Source: Cytophagales bacterium
Lineage (GTDB): Bacteria; Bacteroidota; Bacteroidia; Cytophagales; Cyclobacteriaceae
DNA length: 64,000 bases
Assembly (NCBI GenBank): GCA_025358885.1
Contig: JANYHW010000178.1
Location: forward strand, 1-64,000
Reading direction: 5' to 3'
A model generated the notes under the pieces. That model did no database searches. It had not been told where the DNA came from and saw only the letters and a program-made list of their open reading frames with translations. This document shows positions 28,314-37,414 of this stretch, one piece after another. The translations under genes and the position numbers were made by a program. The first letter of the stretch is position 1. Each line of letters starts with the position of its first letter.

Positions 28314-29891
28314 ATGAAGATCCGACTCTTACTCTGCATCATTTTACTTCTGGTCGCCAAACAGCTGTTTAGTCAGGCCAAAATGAGAAAACTGCCCCCC
28401 AACATTAACCATACTCCCATTAACAACTATGCACCCTACGTGTCCCTGGATGGAAATTCCCTAGTGTACCTCTCGGATGTGGGCGAGGACTATACCCTCA
28501 CCATGAATTTCTCTGTGCGCGATGGCATCGAATGGCGTGATCCAGTAGTCATGCCAAAAAACGTCAATAATCACTTGAATTTCCTTCGGGGCTATGGCCT
28601 TAGCGCAGACGGAAACACCCTTTTTTTTACCAGCACGAAATACAATGGTATTGGTGGCTACGATATTCTTACCAGTCAGCGAAGCGGTAACCTTTGGAAT
28701 GAACCTGTGAACCCTGGACTTCCGCTTAATTCCAAATCGAATGATGGGGCGCCTTCTCCGTCGGCCGATGGTAACACCCTTTACTTTATGAAGTGCGAGG
28801 TGATGAGTACAACAAGTGCTGACAAATGCAAGATCATGATGGTGAAGAAAAAAGCCAATGGACAATGGGATGAACCCACCGAGTTGCCGCCAAACATTAA
28901 CAGTGGCAACTCCCAGACGCCGCGAATCATGGGCGATGGAGAAACGCTGATTTTCTCTTCCAACAAACTGCAACCCAATAAGGGGGGCATGGATTTGTAT
29001 ATGACCCGGTTCATGAATGGCCAATGGTCATCCCCGCAACCTATGGATTTTGTTAATACACCGGCCGACGACCAATTTGTAACCGCTTCCTCCCTGGGGA
29101 GGTATCTGGTTAAAGATTCACCTGGGCAACGTTCAAGCGAATTGCTGGAGGTCCTTTTCCCGCCTGAACTTCGACCTAAAAAAACCATCACTATTTTGGG
29201 CACCGTGTCCGGGCCTACCAACCCTTCATCTGCGTTCGTGTCCATATTTAATATGAAGGACCAAAGCCGTGTGTTCTCGACCAAGCCTGGTAAGGATGGA
29301 ACATTTGCTGCCTACGTAAACGAAGGAGGGGTGTACGACGTGTCTGTGGATCCGGAGGCGGATAACTTTACTTTCTATTCAAAGGTGATCGACCTGACCG
29401 GAGAAAGAACCTCCACGACTGAGAAAGTAGTAGTTTCTTTAAAGGCAGCAGGCAGCGGGGATGAGGTTGCGTTGGAGGGTATTTCTTTCCTTCCGGGTTC
29501 GTCAGATATCGACCCGGTCTCCGCACAAGAGCTTCGAAGGGCGTCGCGCCTGATGTCGGGCAATCCGAATAAGTACTTCTCCATTATGATCACTTTGCAG
29601 GGCTATGAGGTGGATTCCGTTCGATCCAAGCCTGACCTGACAGAGGTGCACACAGATACGATCAAGGTTCCGGTTATGGTCAAAATTGATTCGGTAACAA
29701 CCGAGACGAGAGATTCCCTGGTGATCAAGAACCATTACCACAACAACCGCACAGAAAAACAGGCAAAGTCACTGAAAGAATATTTTGTCAAGCAGGGAAT
29801 ACCTGCCGGTCACCTGGCCATATCAGGCAAGGCTGAAGTTGAAGCCGTGATTGAAAACAGAAGGACTCTCGTAAAGTTGGTTATTCACTGA
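28314..29891 (+). CDS. PD40 beta-propeller protein with OmpA-like C-terminal domain
   Basis: The ATG at 28314 gives MKIRLLLCIILLLVAKQLFSQ, a clean signal peptide; the ORF-track start at 28266 adds 16 unlikely residues. Residues about 30-270 carry WD40-like PD40 repeats (LSADGNTLFFTS, PSADGNTLYFM, GDGETLIFSSN). A carboxypeptidase-regulatory-like segment follows (about 285-370). The C-terminal part resembles an OmpA peptidoglycan-binding domain (FLPGSSDIDPVSAQELRRAS ... NRRTLVKLVI) with a roughly 45-residue insert in its middle. Similar propeller-OmpA combinations occur in the T9SS protein PorE and in envelope proteins of this phylum. The specific role is unknown. Confidence 0.8.
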   Translation: MKIRLLLCIILLLVAKQLFSQAKMRKLPPNINHTPINNYAPYVSLDGNSLVYLSDVGEDYTLTMNFSVRDGIEWRDPVVMPKNVNNHLNFLRGYGLSADGNTLFFTSTKYNGIGGYDILTSQRSGNLWNEPVNPGLPLNSKSNDGAPSPSADGNTLYFMKCEVMSTTSADKCKIMMVKKKANGQWDEPTELPPNINSGNSQTPRIMGDGETLIFSSNKLQPNKGGMDLYMTRFMNGQWSSPQPMDFVNTPADDQFVTASSLGRYLVKDSPGQRSSELLEVLFPPELRPKKTITILGTVSGPTNPSSAFVSIFNMKDQSRVFSTKPGKDGTFAAYVNEGGVYDVSVDPEADNFTFYSKVIDLTGERTSTTEKVVVSLKAAGSGDEVALEGISFLPGSSDIDPVSAQELRRASRLMSGNPNKYFSIMITLQGYEVDSVRSKPDLTEVHTDTIKVPVMVKIDSVTTETRDSLVIKNHYHNNRTEKQAKSLKEYFVKQGIPAGHLAISGKAEVEAVIENRRTLVKLVIH

Positions 29892-30438
29892 TGGTGATAG
29901 GTAATGCCACAAGAGTTTTGTCCCAGGCCAACACCATTTCCAGCATATCGTCAGTTCGTCCAATTGAAATCGTGAATTGTTCAAACTCTTTCTCGGTTGT
30001 CATGACAGGAACAATCACGATGAGCACATCATTTTTCGGATCTCTGGCGGCCTCGCCGTTGTTCATCACGTCAATACCCCATTCAGGAATATTGGAATTG
30101 AAAACCACCTGCCAACTCTGATCTCCAGGCACAGTCCAGAGGGAATACTTTCCCTGATGGAGATTCTTGCCCCCAATGCTCAGGTCCTTACTTGTTTCGA
30201 ACACAGTTGGTTCATTCGCACCTGTTCTCCAAGTTTTGCCGAAAGGAACCAGTCCGCCAAAAATATCACGGCCTTTTTTGTAAGGACGATTGTAGAAAAC
30301 CTGGATTCTCAGGTCACCCTCGTTGAAAGTCGAAGTGGATTCCGGACTGTAAGATTTTGTTTTGTTGTACGCATAGAAAAGTGCCCCCGCAATTACGATG
30401 ACGATCAAAAGGCCGGAAAGGAGCAGGATTTTTTTCAT
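29881..30438 (-). CDS. DUF2911 family protein
   Basis: The 185-residue protein has one N-terminal membrane or signal helix (about 3-24) and a DUF2911 domain recognisable from IQVFYNRPYKKGRDIFGGLV, PFGKTWRTGANEPT and the LHQGKYSLWTVP turn. The function is unknown; members are extracytoplasmic and common in Bacteroidota. Its 3' end overlaps the convergent PD40 gene by 11 bases. Confidence 0.85.
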   Translation of the reverse strand: MKKILLLSGLLIVIVIAGALFYAYNKTKSYSPESTSTFNEGDLRIQVFYNRPYKKGRDIFGGLVPFGKTWRTGANEPTVFETSKDLSIGGKNLHQGKYSLWTVPGDQSWQVVFNSNIPEWGIDVMNNGEAARDPKNDVLIVIVPVMTTEKEFEQFTISIGRTDDMLEMVLAWDKTLVALPITISE

Positions 30439-30556
30439 TATTTAAGTGGCATTAAGTGCGTTTTAAACTCAAATCAAAAGAATAAGGTTTCTTGGTCACA
30501 CAAATATTGCAAGAAATGCCAAAAGGAGCTTAAATTGACCACCTAAAATCAACCTT

Positions 30557-30664
30557 ATGGCAGTTTTCGGTGTTGTGATCGCCCTTTTCGTTTTGGCCAT
30601 TGTTTCTGTCTGGCTCTTCCCCAACAAATCCGTTAGCAATAACGAACACGACATTAAGCACTGA
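30557..30664 (+). CDS. Small single-helix membrane protein, 35 aa (predicted)
   Basis: This ORF is too short for the track. It encodes MAVFGVVIALFVLAIVSVWL, a hydrophobic helix, followed by a polar tail with charged residues (FPNKSVSNNEHDIKH), the shape of a small inner-membrane protein. It ends 16 bases before the LOG-family ATG and could share its transcript. The long upstream start of the LOG ORF in the track would overlap it. No homologue is recognised, so it remains a prediction from composition and position. Confidence 0.5.
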   Translation: MAVFGVVIALFVLAIVSVWLFPNKSVSNNEHDIKH

Positions 30665-30680
30665 GTTCAGGTCCTCATAC

Positions 30681-31223
30681 ATGAATGTCTGTGTTTTTTG
30701 CGGTTCTGGCGCCGGTAATGACGCCATTTTTGCCGATGCGGCCCGCGAAACAGGACGGTTACTTGCTCATTCGGGGCATACCTTGGTATATGGTGGCGGC
30801 AATATTGGCCTGATGGGAATCGTTGCCGATGCAGCAATGGCCCATCACGGACAAGTCATTGGGGTTATCCCGGACTTTCTCCTCAAACGAGAAGTAGGAC
30901 ACCAGGGGCTCACCGAGTTGATTGTTGTCAGTTCCATGCACGATCGAAAAAAGAAAATGGCCGACCTGTCGGACATTTTTGTTGCCTTGCCCGGGGGATG
31001 GGGCACATTGGATGAACTGGCCGAGATCCTTACCTGGCGCCAGCTTGGGCTCATCCATCAGCCTATAGGACTTTTAAATCTTGATTCTTTTTTCTCCCCA
31101 TTGGTTGCCCAAATGAGAACCATGTCAGAAAGGGGATTTCTCCATAAAGACAATCTGAATTTCCTGGCGATTGAAGATTCTCCTTCAAAATTGCTCACTT
31201 CTTTGGGGGTAGTTACCGTTTAA
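30681..31223 (+). CDS. LOG family protein (cytokinin riboside 5'-monophosphate phosphoribohydrolase-like)
   Basis: LOG-family enzymes cut N-glycosidic bonds of nucleoside monophosphates. The ATG at 30681 gives MNVCVFCGSG, the normal N-terminus; the ORF-track start at 30600 adds 27 residues with no family support. The signature motifs are present: YGGGNIGLMG and LPGGWGTLDE. The glycines and glutamate of the latter form the nucleotide and catalytic site. Length (180 residues) is typical. In non-plant bacteria the natural substrate is usually unclear. Confidence 0.92.
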   Translation: MNVCVFCGSGAGNDAIFADAARETGRLLAHSGHTLVYGGGNIGLMGIVADAAMAHHGQVIGVIPDFLLKREVGHQGLTELIVVSSMHDRKKKMADLSDIFVALPGGWGTLDELAEILTWRQLGLIHQPIGLLNLDSFFSPLVAQMRTMSERGFLHKDNLNFLAIEDSPSKLLTSLGVVTV

Positions 31224-31259
31224 GTATTATCGTTTATAATTTTTTTCAATAGTTTTAAT

Positions 31260-31273
31260 CCGGGGCAACCCGG
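31260..31273 (+). promoter_or_regulatory. GNRA-loop hairpin just before the aspartyl protease start
   Basis: CCGGG and CCCGG pair around GCAA, a stable GNRA-type tetraloop, ending 4 bases before the ATG at 31278. In the mRNA it would sit where the ribosome binds and could lower translation or respond to another factor. Confidence 0.4.
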
Positions 31274-31277
31274 CTTC

Positions 31278-32507
31278 ATGCGCATTTGCAGATATTTTCT
31301 ATTGGTGTTCTTGATTCCATTGACGGCAAAGGCTCAATTATTGGGTCTCAACCTGATGGATGGGCGACATCGGGTGAAATTTCCGATTGAGGTCTGCAAC
31401 AACCTGGTCGTGATACCCGTCGTTCTCAACGGACAACTACCGCTGAAATTTATTCTGGACACCGGCGTGCGCACCACCATTCTCACGGAGAAGACATTCA
31501 GCGACATTCTCAAACTAACCTATGGGCGGCATTACATGGTGGCGGGGCCCGGGGGAGAAAAGGTTGTGGAGGCTTTTGTGACCAACAACGTATCGCTCGA
31601 CCTGCCAGGTATTCATGGCGAAGGGCATGCCATGCTGGTCCTCGAAAAGGACTACCTGGAACTTAGAAACTATATGGGGATGGATGTGCAGGGGGTTCTG
31701 GGATATGAAGTCTTTAGCCGTTTCATCGTAGAGATTGATTATAGAAGCAAAGAGCTCACCCTGTCGCTCCCGGAATACTTTCAGCCCAAAAAGAACTTTC
31801 AGGAACTGTCCATTAAGATAGAAGACACGAAACCTTACCTCATTACTCCAGTAACGATGGGTAACGGTGTAGTTGTCAATGCAAAATTACTGGTTGACAG
31901 CGGCGCCAGCCATGGGCTCGTATTGGATCCTTCTTCTGACAATAAAATAGTCGTACCCGAAAAGCATGTTAACAGTTTGATTGGCCGTGGACTTGGTGGA
32001 TTGATCACGGGTGAAATTGCAAGGATTAAGGCATTGAACATCGGTAAGTATCGCATTGAGAACGTTATTGTCAATTTTCCTGATGCAAACAGTTATATCG
32101 ATACACTAAAGGCTTCCGATGTTTTCAGAAACGGTGCGATCGGGGGTGAAATATTAAGCCGCTTTACAACCATCTATGACTTCCCCAGAGAAAAATTATA
32201 TGTTAAAAAGAATTCTTCTTTTTACAACACCTTTAATTTTAACATGAGTGGTCTTACGCTGAAGGCAAAGGGATCACGACTTCGCAAGTTTGAAGTCGCA
32301 GATGTAAGAAAAGGTTCACCGGCAGAAAAGGCCGATATTCAAAATGGAGACGAGTTGCTGTTTATCAATGGCTTTCCCACCCATCAACTGGACCTGAATA
32401 GCCTTAATGGCTACTTCAACGAAAGGCCTGGCAAGAAAATCAAATTGGATTTATTACGAAATGGTGTAAAATTGACCAAAAGGTTTGAACTCGAAAGTCA
32501 AATTTGA
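31278..32507 (+). CDS. Secreted retropepsin-like aspartyl protease with PDZ domain
   Basis: The 409-residue protein has a signal peptide (1-19) and two aspartyl-protease-like halves: D61-T-G in KFILDTGVRTTIL and D207-S-G in LLVDSGASHGLVL. Both catalytic aspartates are therefore present in one chain, as in bilobal enzymes. A C-terminal PDZ domain (about 325-400) carries VRKGSPAEKADIQNGDELLFING. This arrangement is typical of Bacteroidota periplasmic proteases of unknown substrate. Its 3' end overlaps the convergent receiver-like gene by 10 bases. Confidence 0.85.
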   Translation: MRICRYFLLVFLIPLTAKAQLLGLNLMDGRHRVKFPIEVCNNLVVIPVVLNGQLPLKFILDTGVRTTILTEKTFSDILKLTYGRHYMVAGPGGEKVVEAFVTNNVSLDLPGIHGEGHAMLVLEKDYLELRNYMGMDVQGVLGYEVFSRFIVEIDYRSKELTLSLPEYFQPKKNFQELSIKIEDTKPYLITPVTMGNGVVVNAKLLVDSGASHGLVLDPSSDNKIVVPEKHVNSLIGRGLGGLITGEIARIKALNIGKYRIENVIVNFPDANSYIDTLKASDVFRNGAIGGEILSRFTTIYDFPREKLYVKKNSSFYNTFNFNMSGLTLKAKGSRLRKFEVADVRKGSPAEKADIQNGDELLFINGFPTHQLDLNSLNGYFNERPGKKIKLDLLRNGVKLTKRFELESQI

Positions 32508-32974
32508 ACCTTCGACGAGCTGAAGAACCTTTCAAGCTGACCCTTTCGTTTACCATATTCCTTCTTCCAGGAACGCTGCGTTTCAAGGAAATGGTTTGAG
32601 TTAACCAGCTCGCGGTATAGCATTTCACTGGTCAGGTGCTGCTTTAATATGAAGTTCATCACGCCAAACCCTATCGTCTCCTGGTAATTTGAATTCTTCA
32701 ATATGGTGATGGGGACATTCCGCGTCTTATGGTGATGAAGGGTTCCAATCATGGTTTGCAACGCTACCCTGCCAATATTATCGTCAATCAATATATGCTC
32801 CGGTCTGAAATGTGAAAGGCGTTCCAGGATGGATTTCAGATCAAAGGCCATCTCGGTAAGGATCAGTTTATGTTGAATCCCTTTGAGCCGATCAAAAATA
32901 TCACTCAATTCAATTGGGTTGTTGCCAACCACAAGAATTTTCCAGCTACCGTCTGAATCGCATATTGTTCTCAT
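32498..32974 (-). CDS. Degenerate receiver-domain protein
   Basis: The 158-residue product has the alternating strand-helix pattern of a response-regulator receiver (KILVVGNNPIELSDIFDRL ... PEHILIDDNIG ... NVPITILKNS ... FGVMNFILKQHLTSEML) and a basic C-terminal helix, with no DNA-binding domain. The usual acidic pair after the first strand is replaced by GNN, while DD remains at the phospho-acceptor strand and a lysine lies near FILKQ. It may be a pseudo-receiver acting without phosphorylation. The family call is from pattern only. Confidence 0.6.
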   Translation of the reverse strand: MRTICDSDGSWKILVVGNNPIELSDIFDRLKGIQHKLILTEMAFDLKSILERLSHFRPEHILIDDNIGRVALQTMIGTLHHHKTRNVPITILKNSNYQETIGFGVMNFILKQHLTSEMLYRELVNSNHFLETQRSWKKEYGKRKGQLERFFSSSKVQI

Positions 32975-33049
32975 AGTACTTTTTATAACCCTTAGTGCGA
33001 AAAGGCAACCCAGGTAACCTCAAAAAAACCATTTCTCTCCCGATTTCAC

Positions 33050-33069
33050 ACTACCTCTAAAATGGTAGT
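33050..33069. promoter_or_regulatory. Inverted repeat before the flavin oxidoreductase
   Basis: ACTACC and GGTAGT are perfect 6-base arms around TCTAAAAT, ending 8 bases before the GTG at 33078. It could be an operator or an mRNA hairpin at the head of the type III PKS locus. Confidence 0.4.
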
Positions 33070-33077
33070 TTTAGGCT

Positions 33078-34199
33078 GTGGCTGAGAAAAAAATCTGTGT
33101 TGTTGGGGGCGGCCTTGCGGGCCTGGTTGCTTCAATTCATCTCCAACGCGCCGGAATTCATTGCCATGTGATTGAAAAAAGGACCTATCCCTTCCATCGC
33201 GTCTGTGGCGAATACATTTCCAATGAAGTTCTTCCTTACCTGAAATCGCTAGGGATTGATCTGGCAGAACTTCGCCCTTCCCGCATCAGTCAATTTCAAC
33301 TCACTTCAGTCAACGGCAATACCGCCACCCTTCCACTGGATTTGGGAGGGTTTGGAGTCAGTCGGTATCAGCTCGATTATTTCCTTTTTCAAAAAGCAAC
33401 CTGCCTTGGTGTTGAATTTAGCCTTAATACAGAGTGCGAAAAAATTACTTTCCATGACGACAATTTTACAGTCCAAACCAACAAGGGTGAGCGGTCTGTG
33501 GATTTGGTCATCGGTTCATTTGGCAAGAGATCAAAACTGGATGTTCATCTCAATCGTTCATTTATTCAGAAGAGATCACCTTACCTGGGAGTGAAATATC
33601 ATATCCGATTAAATAATTATCCGGCAAATCAAATTGCACTTCATAATTTTCAGAACGGCTACTGCGGCATTAGTTGTGTCGAAGACGAGATTGTCAATCT
33701 ATGCTATCTCACCCACCGCAAGAATGTCAAAACACATGGAAACATCCGCGCCATGGAAGAGGCAGTGTTGTTCCAAAACCCATATTTGAGAGAAATTTTT
33801 GGAACAGCGAAATTTCTGTTTGATAAACCCGAGACCATCAATGAAATTTCCTTTGAGACCAAGTCGCCGGTGGTGCAGCATATTCTCATGGCAGGAGATG
33901 CTGCAGGAATGATCACACCGCTCTGTGGAAATGGTATGGCCATGGCGATTCACTCGGCAAAGATTCTCAGCGAGCATATTCTTCAGTATTGCCGGGTCGG
34001 TGGATCTTCCCGCAACCAACTGGAGAAGGATTATTCAAATTCCTGGGGGAAACTTTTTGCCAAAAGGCTGTGGACAGGCCGACAGATTCAAAGGTTGTTC
34101 GGTGATGTGTGGACGTCCAACCTGGCCGTAAATCTTGCGCTTCATGCTCCACGGATCGCAAATTCACTGATAAAAAGAACGCATGGCGAGCCCTTTTGA
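33078..34199 (+). CDS. FAD-dependent oxidoreductase (geranylgeranyl reductase/monooxygenase type)
   Basis: The 373-residue protein has an N-terminal dinucleotide-binding motif (CVVGGGLAGLVASIHLQRAG, with EK at the end of the second strand), the FHRVCGEYIS stretch of this flavoprotein family and the second FAD motif MAGDAAGMITPLCGNGMAMA. No membrane anchor is present. Such enzymes reduce or hydroxylate lipid and aromatic substrates. Genes of this type lie beside type III PKS and methyltransferase genes in many Bacteroidota and recall SrsC-type hydroxylases of alkylresorcinol pathways; this assignment is an inference from context. The start is GTG. Confidence 0.85.
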   Translation: MAEKKICVVGGGLAGLVASIHLQRAGIHCHVIEKRTYPFHRVCGEYISNEVLPYLKSLGIDLAELRPSRISQFQLTSVNGNTATLPLDLGGFGVSRYQLDYFLFQKATCLGVEFSLNTECEKITFHDDNFTVQTNKGERSVDLVIGSFGKRSKLDVHLNRSFIQKRSPYLGVKYHIRLNNYPANQIALHNFQNGYCGISCVEDEIVNLCYLTHRKNVKTHGNIRAMEEAVLFQNPYLREIFGTAKFLFDKPETINEISFETKSPVVQHILMAGDAAGMITPLCGNGMAMAIHSAKILSEHILQYCRVGGSSRNQLEKDYSNSWGKLFAKRLWTGRQIQRLFGDVWTSNLAVNLALHAPRIANSLIKRTHGEPF

Positions 34200-34309
34200 A
34201 CTTTCTTAATCAAGAATTTAGCACTCCATCCAATTGAATCCGGAGTTCCTGTAAAAGCAGAAAATACCAGGATGATTTTTTATAACTTTCTCCATAAACC
34301 AACATTCTG

Positions 34310-35305
34310 ATGAACTCCACGAATCGAAGAGAATTTATCCGTACCCTTGGCTTGGTCACCGCAAGCTCTGCATTGGGTGCCACCCTGCTCGACGCATGCG
34401 CATCAAAGTCTTCGTCTGAAAAAGCGGCAGATTCCACCACCTTGGCCACGGCCCCCAATAAGGAATTGTTCTTTAAGATTTCCCTGGCCGAATGGTCATT
34501 ACACAGGGCCCTGCAGGCAAAGCAACTTGATAACCTTGACTTTCCGGCGAAAGCCAAAAACGATTTCGGAATCTCCGCAGTCGAATACGTAAATCAATTC
34601 TTCAAAGACAAGGCCAAGGATACGGGCTACCTCACTGAGCTCAAGAAGCGTTGCGACGACAATGGTGTTACCAGTGTGTTGATCATGATCGACAGCGAGG
34701 GGTTCATGGCTGACCTGGACAACAAGAAACGCCAGCAGGCTGTGGAAAATCATTACAAGTGGATTGACGCAGCTAAATTCCTGGGCTGTCATTCCATACG
34801 GGTCAATTGCTTTGGAGAAGGCTCAAGGGAAGAAGTGGCTAAAGCGGGAATTGAGGGACTGCACAAACTAAGTGAATACGGGCAAAGTGCAGGTATCAAT
34901 GTAATCGTTGAAAATCACGGAGGAATGTCTTCCGATGGTCAGTGGCTGAGCGGGGTGATTACTGCCGTGGGGCTGCCCAACTGCGGCACTTTACCAGACT
35001 TCGGCAACTTCTGTATTCGCAGGGAGAAAGGTGACATGTGGAATTCCAAATGCGTGGAATATTATGACCGGTACAAAGGTGTAACTGAATTGATACCCTA
35101 TGCCAAGGGAGTAAGTGCCAAGACGTACGATTTCGATGCCGAGGGCAATTGTGTTGAAACTGATTATGCCAAGATGCTGCCCATCGTCAAGAAGGCCGGG
35201 TACACAAACTACATAGGAATTGAGTACGAGGGTGACGGCCTTTCAGAGGAGGAGGGAATCCGGACAACGAAGCGACTCCTGGAAAAAGTGGGCATGGCGA
35301 TCTAG
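34310..35305 (+). CDS. Tat-exported TIM-barrel protein (sugar phosphate isomerase/epimerase family)
   Basis: The 331-residue protein starts with a twin-arginine signal (RREFIRTLG) and a possible lipobox (LLDAC), so it is probably a folded, exported lipoprotein. The rest is an AP-endonuclease-2-type TIM barrel. Likely metal ligands lie in [16 protein letters not shown] and YIGIEYEG. Related genes are abundant in Bacteroidota and are thought to act on sugars or inositols. It lies between the flavin oxidoreductase and the UbiA/PKS genes but has no obvious role in that pathway. Confidence 0.85.
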   Translation: MNSTNRREFIRTLGLVTASSALGATLLDACASKSSSEKAADSTTLATAPNKELFFKISLAEWSLHRALQAKQLDNLDFPAKAKNDFGISAVEYVNQFFKDKAKDTGYLTELKKRCDDNGVTSVLIMIDSEGFMADLDNKKRQQAVENHYKWIDAAKFLGCHSIRVNCFGEGSREEVAKAGIEGLHKLSEYGQSAGINVIVENHGGMSSDGQWLSGVITAVGLPNCGTLPDFGNFCIRREKGDMWNSKCVEYYDRYKGVTELIPYAKGVSAKTYDFDAEGNCVETDYAKMLPIVKKAGYTNYIGIEYEGDGLSEEEGIRTTKRLLEKVGMAI

Positions 35306-35308
35306 TTT

Positions 35309-36202
35309 TCAAAAAAGGTATTCTCCAATGTGACTGATGGAGAAGAAGAGCCAGAGGAAGAATGCATTCAGACAGGTGGCAGAAATGAAATTCAGCCACA
35401 TCGTGTGACTGAAGTCTGCATAATGGGGATTGTGGATGACTTTCATAAACCAGAAGCCAAAGAACAATACCACCGGGCTCAATGCAGCCATGAATGTCCA
35501 GCCATAGCGGATTTCGTAGTAGCTATTGAAATATGCCAGGAACCCTATTGTCGTAATTGAGAAGAAAAGCGCGGCAAAATAGAATGTACCGCTGATGCCC
35601 AGAATGCGGCTAAGCGTGTTATCGCCGTGGGCCTCATCTTCTTCGTGCTGGTAGACTTGCGTCATTGGATAATTCGCCCATAACATCAAACTGGTAAGCA
35701 GACCCGGAAGAAGAACCTTCGCCTGCAAGATGTTCTCCAAGTCGTAGTTATTGACCCCGATGTAGCACATAAGGAAAGTATATAGTCCTTGAAAAAGACC
35801 CGTAACAACCCAGCCTATTATTGGGTACTTCTTCAATCGAACAGCTGGATGACTATACGCCTTGGAAACAAGGCCGTAGCCGAGCAACATGCAGGAAAAC
35901 AATAAGGATACTTCGAGAAATCCCAGCACGATGGCTATTGTATCCAGGCCAATTGACATCCAGTACAATCCTTTTGTAACCGGAGGCGGGTTTTTCAGTC
36001 CTCCAATACTTTTCTCGTCTTTGTCAAAATAGCTATTGTAGCCGTTGCTTGCCGGGTAGAGGAAGAAGTGCAGCAGAATAAAGACCCAAAGCAAACTGGA
36101 TTCACCGAAGTTTGGGGACACCGCCACCGCAAACAGGTATACCGGCAATAGAAAGTATGAAAAAGAAAACCGGAGGTGAAGGAATGTAGATTTTGAAAAC
36201 AT
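35309..36202 (-). CDS. UbiA-family prenyltransferase
   Basis: UbiA enzymes attach isoprenoid chains to aromatic acceptors inside the membrane. The protein has about eight membrane helices and both aspartate-rich motifs: NSYFDKDEKSIGG after the second helix and QVYQHEEDEAHGDNTLSR in the middle. The ORF-track start at 36223 is a TTG; the ATG at 36202 (MFSKSTFLHLRFSFSYF) is preferred. It diverges from the type III PKS gene with a 50-base gap, so the two probably share a control region. A role in tailoring the PKS product is inferred from that neighbourhood. Confidence 0.87.
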   Translation of the reverse strand: MFSKSTFLHLRFSFSYFLLPVYLFAVAVSPNFGESSLLWVFILLHFFLYPASNGYNSYFDKDEKSIGGLKNPPPVTKGLYWMSIGLDTIAIVLGFLEVSLLFSCMLLGYGLVSKAYSHPAVRLKKYPIIGWVVTGLFQGLYTFLMCYIGVNNYDLENILQAKVLLPGLLTSLMLWANYPMTQVYQHEEDEAHGDNTLSRILGISGTFYFAALFFSITTIGFLAYFNSYYEIRYGWTFMAALSPVVLFFGFWFMKVIHNPHYADFSHTMWLNFISATCLNAFFLWLFFSISHIGEYLF

Positions 36203-36252
36203 CGACTGAAACTTAATCTCCAAAATAATCCTTTTTGAACTATTATTGAGAA

Positions 36253-37359
36253 ATGAGTTTTATCACTTCCATGGGCACGGCCACACCGCCGCACCAGTTG
36301 AGCCAGGCCACCATCGCCGACTTTATGACCAAAGCGATGAAATTAGGCGATGATGATGCCCGTAAGCTACGCGTCCTTTTTCGCGCGAGTGGAATTGAAA
36401 CGCGCCATACCATCCTAGAGGATTATGGCAAAACCGAAGGCTTCCAATTCTATGAAAACAGTTCAGACTTGGAACCCTTTCCTTCCACGAAACGCCGGCT
36501 TGAATTATATCACCGTCACGCGCTTGCGATTAGCCTGGAAGCAGTGCTTAGATGTTTGTCCCCCCTGACAGACCTCCGGAAGGAATCCATCACGCACCTC
36601 ATTGTAGTGAGTTGCACGGGCATGTATGCACCAGGACTTGACATTGATCTCGTAAAGTCACTTGGCCTTAGTCTGCATGTTCAAAGGACGAGCATCAATT
36701 TTATGGGTTGTTACGCTGCATTCAATGCATTGAAAATCGCAGACTCAGTATGCGCGTCACAACCGGAATCGAAAGTGCTGGTGGTGTGCATTGAGTTGTG
36801 CACGATTCATTTTCAAAAGGAAAATACAGAGGACAATATGCTGGCGAATGCATTGTTTGCAGACGGTGCGGCGGCCGTACTGGTCGAGTCTTCGTTGCGA
36901 CCTGGATTAAATATTCAATTGGAGAGTTTTCACGGTGAGCTTGCCATTGAAGGGGAGCATGACATGACCTGGACTGTAGGCGATATGGGTTTTGAAATGA
37001 GGTTGTCTTCCTACGTACCGGATGTGGTGGGCTCGGGCATCAAAAGCCTGACGCGGTCCTTGCTTTCCAAGATTCAAACAGACTTCTCTAACATTTCATA
37101 TTTCGCCATCCATCCGGGAGGCAAAAAAATTCTTGAGGCAATTGAAAGTGAGCTGGGGCTGACAAAGGAACAAAACCGGTTTGCCTATGAAGTACTGAGG
37201 AAGTATGGCAACATGTCTTCTCCCACTGTTCTATTTGTTATTCATGCGCTCATGAAGTCACTGGGCATGGGCGATGATGGAAAAAGGATTCTCAGTTTTG
37301 CCTTCGGTCCGGGACTTACGTTGGAAAGTATGGTGTTGAAAGTTAAAAACAAACCGTGA
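36253..37359 (+). CDS. Type III polyketide synthase (chalcone/stilbene/alkylresorcinol synthase family)
   Basis: Type III PKSs extend acyl-CoA starters with malonyl-CoA in a single active site. The 368-residue protein has the full catalytic triad: C153 in INFMGCYAAFNAL, H287 in FAIHPGGKKILE and N320 in YGNMSSPTVLF. The family's C-terminal FGPGLTLE is also present. The active enzyme is probably an alkylresorcinol or alkylpyrone synthase, since most bacterial members with methyltransferase and flavoprotein neighbours are; the exact product cannot be told from sequence. It lies 55 bases before the methyltransferase and opposite the UbiA gene. Confidence 0.95.
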   Translation: MSFITSMGTATPPHQLSQATIADFMTKAMKLGDDDARKLRVLFRASGIETRHTILEDYGKTEGFQFYENSSDLEPFPSTKRRLELYHRHALAISLEAVLRCLSPLTDLRKESITHLIVVSCTGMYAPGLDIDLVKSLGLSLHVQRTSINFMGCYAAFNALKIADSVCASQPESKVLVVCIELCTIHFQKENTEDNMLANALFADGAAAVLVESSLRPGLNIQLESFHGELAIEGEHDMTWTVGDMGFEMRLSSYVPDVVGSGIKSLTRSLLSKIQTDFSNISYFAIHPGGKKILEAIESELGLTKEQNRFAYEVLRKYGNMSSPTVLFVIHALMKSLGMGDDGKRILSFAFGPGLTLESMVLKVKNKP

Positions 37360-37414
37360 CCACCTGGGAGTTGTAGTCGAATGTTCAAAGCATAATTCTA
37401 AAAATTGAGGGTTT

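Noticed and set aside
30530-30727. Minus-strand 65-residue ORF opposite the small membrane ORF
   Set aside because: Shadow of the plus-strand coding region, with low-complexity sequence and no family features.
34203-34216. TTCTT-AATC-AAGAA after the flavin oxidoreductase as a terminator
   Set aside because: A 5-bp A/T-rich stem is too weak to support the call.
36203-36223. TTG start for the UbiA gene given by the ORF track
   Set aside because: The ATG 21 bases downstream precedes the first membrane helix and is a more usual start.
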